The translations under genes and the position numbers were made by a program. From positions 124,001 to 188,000 of the forward strand of contig RCAB01000029.1 in the NCBI GenBank assembly GCA_003640385.1: a stretch of 64,000 nucleotides of DNA. Direction: 5' to 3'. This DNA comes from Setaria digitata (taxonomy: Eukaryota > Nematoda > Chromadorea > Rhabditida > Setariidae). Of this stretch, positions 59,249 through 64,000 are shown one piece after another (position 1 is the first letter of the stretch; each line of letters begins with the position of its first letter). The notes below the pieces were generated by a model, which saw only the letters and a program-made list of their open reading frames with translations, did no database searches and was not told where the DNA came from.

Positions 59249-60426
59249 GCTTTTTATATTTGTTTCACGAGAGGGAACACATTTTCTAATCCATTTTGAT
59301 CTTTTAAACAACAGCTGTTATCGATTAATTTAAAAAAAAAAATGATTTTTTTTTTTTTTTGTTTTTTAAAGAAAAAGTGAATTTACAAATATTGCAACTG
59401 TTTCTGAAAGTGACAGCTGTTACATTCATGTAAAAGTGATATGATTGGCACTCTTCAAAAATGACAGTGTTTGATGACAAAAATTACTATCCGAATTGGA
59501 AGTAGTTTAAAGGCAGAAATATTAATCTAAATACGGTTATTTGCCCCTGAATTCGAATTTCTTTCTTTTTTTCTTTAATTATGAAAATTTACAAGTTGAA
59601 ATCAAGTTCCTTTTCCTTTTTTTTCTTCCTTCTTTTTCTTAGAACTGGATTTCTAGAAAAAAAAAGTACAACTGATAAAGATGCTAATTTAGAAAATTTT
59701 AAATATAAAAATGCAATTTAGAATTTAAATTCTTGCTTGTCGTTCATTAAATTTTTATAGGAAAAATGTTCAAGAATGTAAACCATTTTAGATATTTATG
59801 GTTTATGAGCCAACACTTTGTTTTTCATTACATTAACTTACTTTATTAAATTTCAATAGAAATGTTGTCGTGGCTTTTTTCTCGGCAAATTTTTGAAAAA
59901 AAATTTTTTTTTTTTTAAATTTTCAAAAAATATTCATAGGAAAGAAGCAACAGTGATTATTTTCATCTACATTAGCTGAATCTAATCAATGGATTGCAAA
60001 AATGAAATTAGACGGCACTGCTTAAATCAAACGTTAACACAGTAATATTTTTGCCTTTTTCATAATCTGATAATGTTATCACTGATGAGAACGACTGTTT
60101 TATAATTAGATATCGTAAATTATATAGTTGTTGACATCATCATTGCAATAATTATTGCTACTGATATAGTAATTACTGTCATTTAATATTCTAATTTTTT
60201 CAGAAAAATTCATACAAAAAATAGATTTTTGTGAAATTCTAATTTTAGCTAATCACTCATTTTATTTAAGCACCATTTCTCTCCTTCCACAACATTTCAG
60301 ATTTATTTAAGATTAAAAATTTTACACTGTTGTGAATCCTCTGTTTCCATTTTGCTTTTCTTTTTTTTTGAAGAAAATAATGAATTGTGATTCGTAATTA
60401 ATAGAAAAAACGACCATTTAATTCTC

Positions 60427-60454
60427 AAAAAAAAAAAAAAAAAAAAAAAAAAAA
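60427..60454. repeat. Poly(A) run of 28
   Basis: Twenty-eight consecutive A, immediately before the small ORF at 60463. The length may be unreliable in the assembly. Confidence 0.9.
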
Positions 60455-60462
60455 GAAAAAAT

Positions 60463-60576
60463 ATGGCCGTTGAAGAGGCGAAGAAGATTGAGATGAAGGA
60501 AATGGCCAAGCGAGATGAGTTGCTAATATTTGGCCATTTAAAAGATGATGAAAAGGTGAACAAAACGATGAGATGA
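60463..60576 (+). CDS. Orphan small ORF or first exon (37 codons)
   Basis: ATG at 60463 in a good context (ATGGCC) begins MAVEEAKKIEMKEMAKRDEL then LIFGHLKDDEK. It either stops at TGA 60574-60576 or is spliced at GT 60556 (AAG then GTGAAC, phase 0). The coding-like composition stands out in a very AT-rich region. A 28-A run (60427-60454) lies just upstream. I could not link it to a following exon and do not recognise the protein. A chance ORF or a retro-inserted fragment is possible. Confidence 0.25.
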   Translation: MAVEEAKKIEMKEMAKRDELLIFGHLKDDEKVNKTMR

Positions 60577-61995
60577 GAAAAGAAAAGAATACAAACTTCT
60601 CATTTCAGTTTTTTTTTTTTTTTTTGAATGAAATATTTATTGAAATAGGAATTGAAATTAATATCGTGGAGAATCTCCTCCGCATATTAATTTCAGTTTG
60701 TGCAAAAGTAAAAATCTCAAATATCAAACAGAATTCTCACTTGAAAGGTACTGTAAAAGTGGAAGAAAACAAAGAAAAAAAAAACAAAATTCTGCTTATT
60801 TCATATAGGTATTACGGTATTTTAGCTTTGCGAATTTAAATATAACTGAAATAATTTCAAACCTAAATTTGAGTATTTGAATTAATTATCCTTAATTTTA
60901 TGATGCTTATAATTTCGTGATTATTTGCTTTAGCATTTCGAAATATACTTTTTAGTACTGATAAGTCGTTTACAATAAATGCTTTTTACAAGATCTTCCT
61001 AACTTTCCAAACACACAGAATAAACTAATAAATACATTAGTATAAAATGAATGTATTTCGTGAAGACTAGACGTCCAATCTTAATAGAATACAAATGAAA
61101 TAATTTTAGAATTTTTACAAACTTTTTATTTTCATTATACACACTTTATTTACAATATTTCAAAGTTTTCTTTACTTTTCCTATAGCTTTTGTCATTTAA
61201 TCGTCCTAATTGAAGTTTGATACCATCAGAATTCACTTGTCGTGAAATTTTCCTCACAGAATCTCATTGTACTTCTCATATTCGTTATGTATTCCTTGAA
61301 GCAATCAGTTGATATAAGATTAGTAGTAGTTTATTTCCTGCACAGTATATATAATCCAACTTTGATAAGAAGGTACGTGGAGAGGAAGTGAGTAAGTTTG
61401 TCCTTCTTGAAAATTTCTTTCCTCTAATTCCAACTTTGTTCAGTGCTTCTGTCTTACATAAACATCATTTTGTCTTGTCCACGTGTTCGTGTTGAACATT
61501 GACATCCTTTACTCACGTTTTCACGTTTAACGCTAAATCATTTATTGGAGAAGAAACACTGTTATATCAGTATGCGTTACATTTCATTTCAAAATATTTT
61601 TGAAATGAAATGAAGTCATTCCGAAAATGCAATTAGAACAAGAACTACTCTGTGTGATATTTCTAACACTGTATATTAAATAGTTCTTCATCGTGATAAT
61701 TAAAGAATAATTAACTAAAGGAAACTTCTAGAAAGAAAGAAGTAGTAAATAATCCACTATGACGTTTATTTTAATTTAGCTTGCGAAAAAAAAAAAAAAC
61801 CTCAGAAATTGCTCTTTTATAATTGGTGATTCAAATAAAAACTGTCCTTTACATTATCTAAATTTAGGTTAAGAAACTGCCGAAAGTGACCAGACTTCTG
61901 TTCCATTCTCAGGCCACAATATTTATTCATTCTGGTCTACTGCATCTAGGCTTCAAATAATTGCTTAATATGCTCAAGCTTAATTACATTACACG
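60577..61995 (+). other. Region upstream of the unrecognised gene
   Basis: AT-rich and non-coding. It contains a perfect 15-bp inverted repeat with a 3-nt spacer at 61580-61612, about 380 bp before the ATG at 61996. The promoter of the downstream gene and any 5' UTR or spliced-leader acceptor should be here; no definite core element could be identified. Confidence 0.45.
61580..61612. repeat. Perfect 15-bp inverted repeat, 3-nt spacer
   Basis: Arms CATTTCATTTCAAAA (61580-61594) and TTTTGAAATGAAATG (61598-61612) with TAT between. Upstream of the unrecognised gene; function unknown. Confidence 0.8.
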
Positions 61996-62292
61996 ATGAA
62001 GCGCTTCTGGAAATGGGTTGTGGATCATAAAATAAATACTCTCCGAAAATGGCAGTCCGTTGTGCTGTATTTCGATCGTGAACAACAGCAGCAGAAAGGA
62101 AGTCATCTGAAGGCTATCGGTGGTAGCGATGACGAGTTACAGAAGCGTAATTCGAAGATTCTTCGAGATGAGGAGGAGGAGGAGGAGGACTACAGAACGA
62201 ATGTTTCTTTACACGATACTACAGATGCCATTGAGCCTGTAGATTTTGAAGAGTTTTTCGAGCAATCCACGGATGCGATCGAATCGGCTCTG
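61996..62292 (+). CDS. First coding exon of an unrecognised protein
   Basis: ATG at 61996 opens 99 codons to a GTAAGT donor at 62293. An in-frame TAA lies 15 nt upstream with no AG acceptor between, so this Met is well supported. The protein starts MKRFWKWVVDHKINTLRKWQ (basic and Trp-rich), has a short Gln run (EQQQQKG), a Glu patch (RDEEEEEEDYRTN) and an acidic Phe-rich end (VDFEEFFEQSTDAIESAL). GC content and codon use are clearly above the surroundings. No signal peptide or membrane segment is visible in this exon and I do not recognise the family. It lies 6.2 kb downstream of unc-89 on the same strand, too far to suggest an operon. Confidence 0.72.
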
Positions 62293-63970
62293 GTAAGTTT
62301 TTGCTAAAATTCAAATTTAAAAAGGGAAAAATTCCTACTGAAAGTAAAACTTCGTGTTTTATTTAAGTTTTTTACTTTAATATTTTGATGATCTATTTGT
62401 TTTCTTATATTACTGAAAAAAAACTTTTTCTTTTTTAAATATGACAAAGTTTAAAATTTAAAAGGAGGAAGCAACTTTAGTTCAGAAAAAAAAAATTTCT
62501 TTTTATTAGAAATTATAATTGCAATGATCAAATTGAACACTATATTGTTCGATAATTGATAAATAAATGTTGCAAATTTTTTAAGCCTTAATCATTAGTC
62601 ATAACTTATTTATCTTCATGCTAAATAACTCATAGTTTCCATCATAATCGATATTATAATTTCTATTACTTGAGTCTAGTGATTTAAGACTAGATTATTT
62701 CACTTGAAATTTTATAACTTAAAGAATCATTCAGCTCCTTTTGCTATTTCTCTGATGAAATTTACTATGAATATTTTATAACTCAGAACTAATTTCGATA
62801 AATCACAAATCTAGCAATCAGTAAAGAGGCCTTTTCATTCATTCCAGTAGCCATAGCTGGATAAATTATTAGTATTATCAGTCTCTATTCAGTTCTAAAT
62901 TGCTGTTACTGAAGGACTGAATGATGCAATGGTTTTTCTCAGGAATATCAGATCAAAAGTTTGTTGCATTTGTCATCCAGAAATTTTGTAATTCTTCGTA
63001 TACACTATGGATTTTGGAAATAGCTTTCTTAAAAGTATATTTGATGATAAGCTGTACAATTTTATAGGAATGATAATTAGTTCAAAAGTGACACTGATAA
63101 CTGAATGAAATTTCAGAATTGCTATGCGAATTTTCCCTGAGTAGTGCCTATCTTTCAGTGACTTGAACGACAAATGCCATAAGTTTAGTGCATGTATTCA
63201 ATGAAAGCGATCAGATTTGAAGTAGAAAAGATATTTTCAGAATTAGATTTCTTAGCTTTCAGATGGTTATTATCAGAAAGTAAGCTTAAATTCCTCACTT
63301 AATATAGCTAATTATGCAGTTCACACGTTGAAATAGCCTTCAGCTGTTCAGCTCCTTATCATTCGCTCAAGTGCAGTTGCAGTTATATGATTTTGATGTA
63401 GAAGAAAAAAATAGAAATTAGGTTAATTCCTTCTTCCTCCCATCTATATCATTATGTAGCCGAACATATAGCACTATTGACTCGTATTAGTTAGAATCAG
63501 TCTTTCACATGCTTCAAAACTAAACTCCTAGTATTAACATTATAATATTTACGATATCATACTTTGTCGTATCATTGATAAGGTTAGCAAGAATCAGTAG
63601 ATCTGAAATTTCAATTTCAGAAGATTAATAATACAAGATGAAGGTTCACTTTAGATGCAATTTACACTTGCTAATTATTTTCTCTTTGATTTGTTTACCA
63701 GTCTCATTAAATCTCTTCTGCCAATACGAAATTATTAATTTTATGGTAGTCTGCTGATCAGTCGATTAATCATTTTTATCCATTGATCATTAATCATTTT
63801 GATGGGTAGATAAACAAACACAAAGTGCGCCTTATTACCTAAGCATCTATAGTGCAAATTTCCTTCAAATTGAATAATACAAAAGCAATGAATACCAGAT
63901 AGGCTAATTAAGACATGTTAATTACTTGTCTCGATTATTGCTAAAATAACCTTCACATATTTTAAAACAG
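62293..63970 (+). other. Intron 1 of the unrecognised gene (1.7 kb)
   Basis: Runs from the GTAAGT donor to the CAG acceptor at 63968-63970. AT-rich with stops in every frame. I see no exon, RNA gene or repeat element in it. Confidence 0.5.
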
Positions 63971-64000
63971 GTGACATCGACGCAAAACCTGCAGTTCCCA
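63971..64000 (+). CDS. Start of second exon of the unrecognised gene (truncated by window end)
   Basis: A CAG acceptor at 63968-63970, after an AT-rich run, is followed by an open frame reading VTSTQNLQFP to the window edge. The preceding exon (61996-62292) ends in phase 0, so the join gives ...IESALVTSTQNLQFP. The rest of the gene is outside the window. Confidence 0.6.
   Translation, partial: MTSTQNLQFP

Larger units (their letters stand above)
58088..60462 (+). other. Intergenic low-complexity region
   Basis: Strongly pyrimidine-rich on the plus strand from about 58100 to 58930, with a (GA)n microsatellite at 58281-58314, an N-joined 54-bp duplication at 59035, a GATT repeat near 59219-59248 and many A or T runs. 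ORFs in it (58245-58562, 58751-58951) have repeat-driven composition and no protein signature. Confidence 0.55.

Overview
The window is AT-rich, intron-dense animal DNA. It is dominated by one giant plus-strand gene that I identify as a nematode unc-89 (obscurin-family, giant sarcomeric M-line protein). I traced 117 exons from 3079 to the stop at 55803-55805. Joined with GT-AG junctions (plus three GC-AG junctions) they keep one open frame of 21,942 nt, i.e. 7,313 residues plus stop. The 5' end is missing: the SH3 domain and most of the DH domain lie upstream of base 1. Domain order, two kinase domains and close similarity to Caenorhabditis elegans UNC-89 (compared from memory, no search run) point to a nematode. 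The long AT-rich introns and base composition fit a spirurid/filarial-type worm, but that finer placement is an inference.

Layout: 1-3078 intron upstream of the first visible exon; 3079-4560 end of the RhoGEF DH domain and the PH domain; 5870-6213 linker; 6462-39610 about 55 immunoglobulin (I-set) domains with one fibronectin-III domain (37868-38371) after the 53rd Ig; 40707-40840 an exon that either splices on to the kinases or runs into a stop, giving a kinase-less product; 42310-47950 kinase 1 (predicted pseudokinase); 48173-52380 inter-kinase region; 52490-53513 the last Ig and second Fn3; 54179-55805 kinase 2 with all catalytic residues. After the gene come about 6.2 kb of mostly non-coding DNA with two small coding-like pieces (58001-58087 and 60463-60576), then the first exon of an unrecognised plus-strand gene (61996-62292) whose second exon begins at 63971 and runs off the window.

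Compared with what I remember of C. elegans UNC-89, this gene has no KSP-repeat region (C. elegans carries it between the 7th and 8th Ig), three extra Ig domains, and a shorter inter-kinase region. An in-frame ATG at 46253, at the end of the largest intron, could start a short kinase isoform. In family terms the protein ties Rho signalling (DH-PH) and the C-terminal kinases to the M-line through the Ig chain.

The assembly has five single-N positions (840, 1360, 2932, 13488, 59035). Each is flanked by near-identical direct copies of 39-127 bp, which looks like overlapping contigs abutted with a placeholder N rather than real tandem repeats. I saw no tRNA, rRNA, CRISPR array, transposon or viral sequence.
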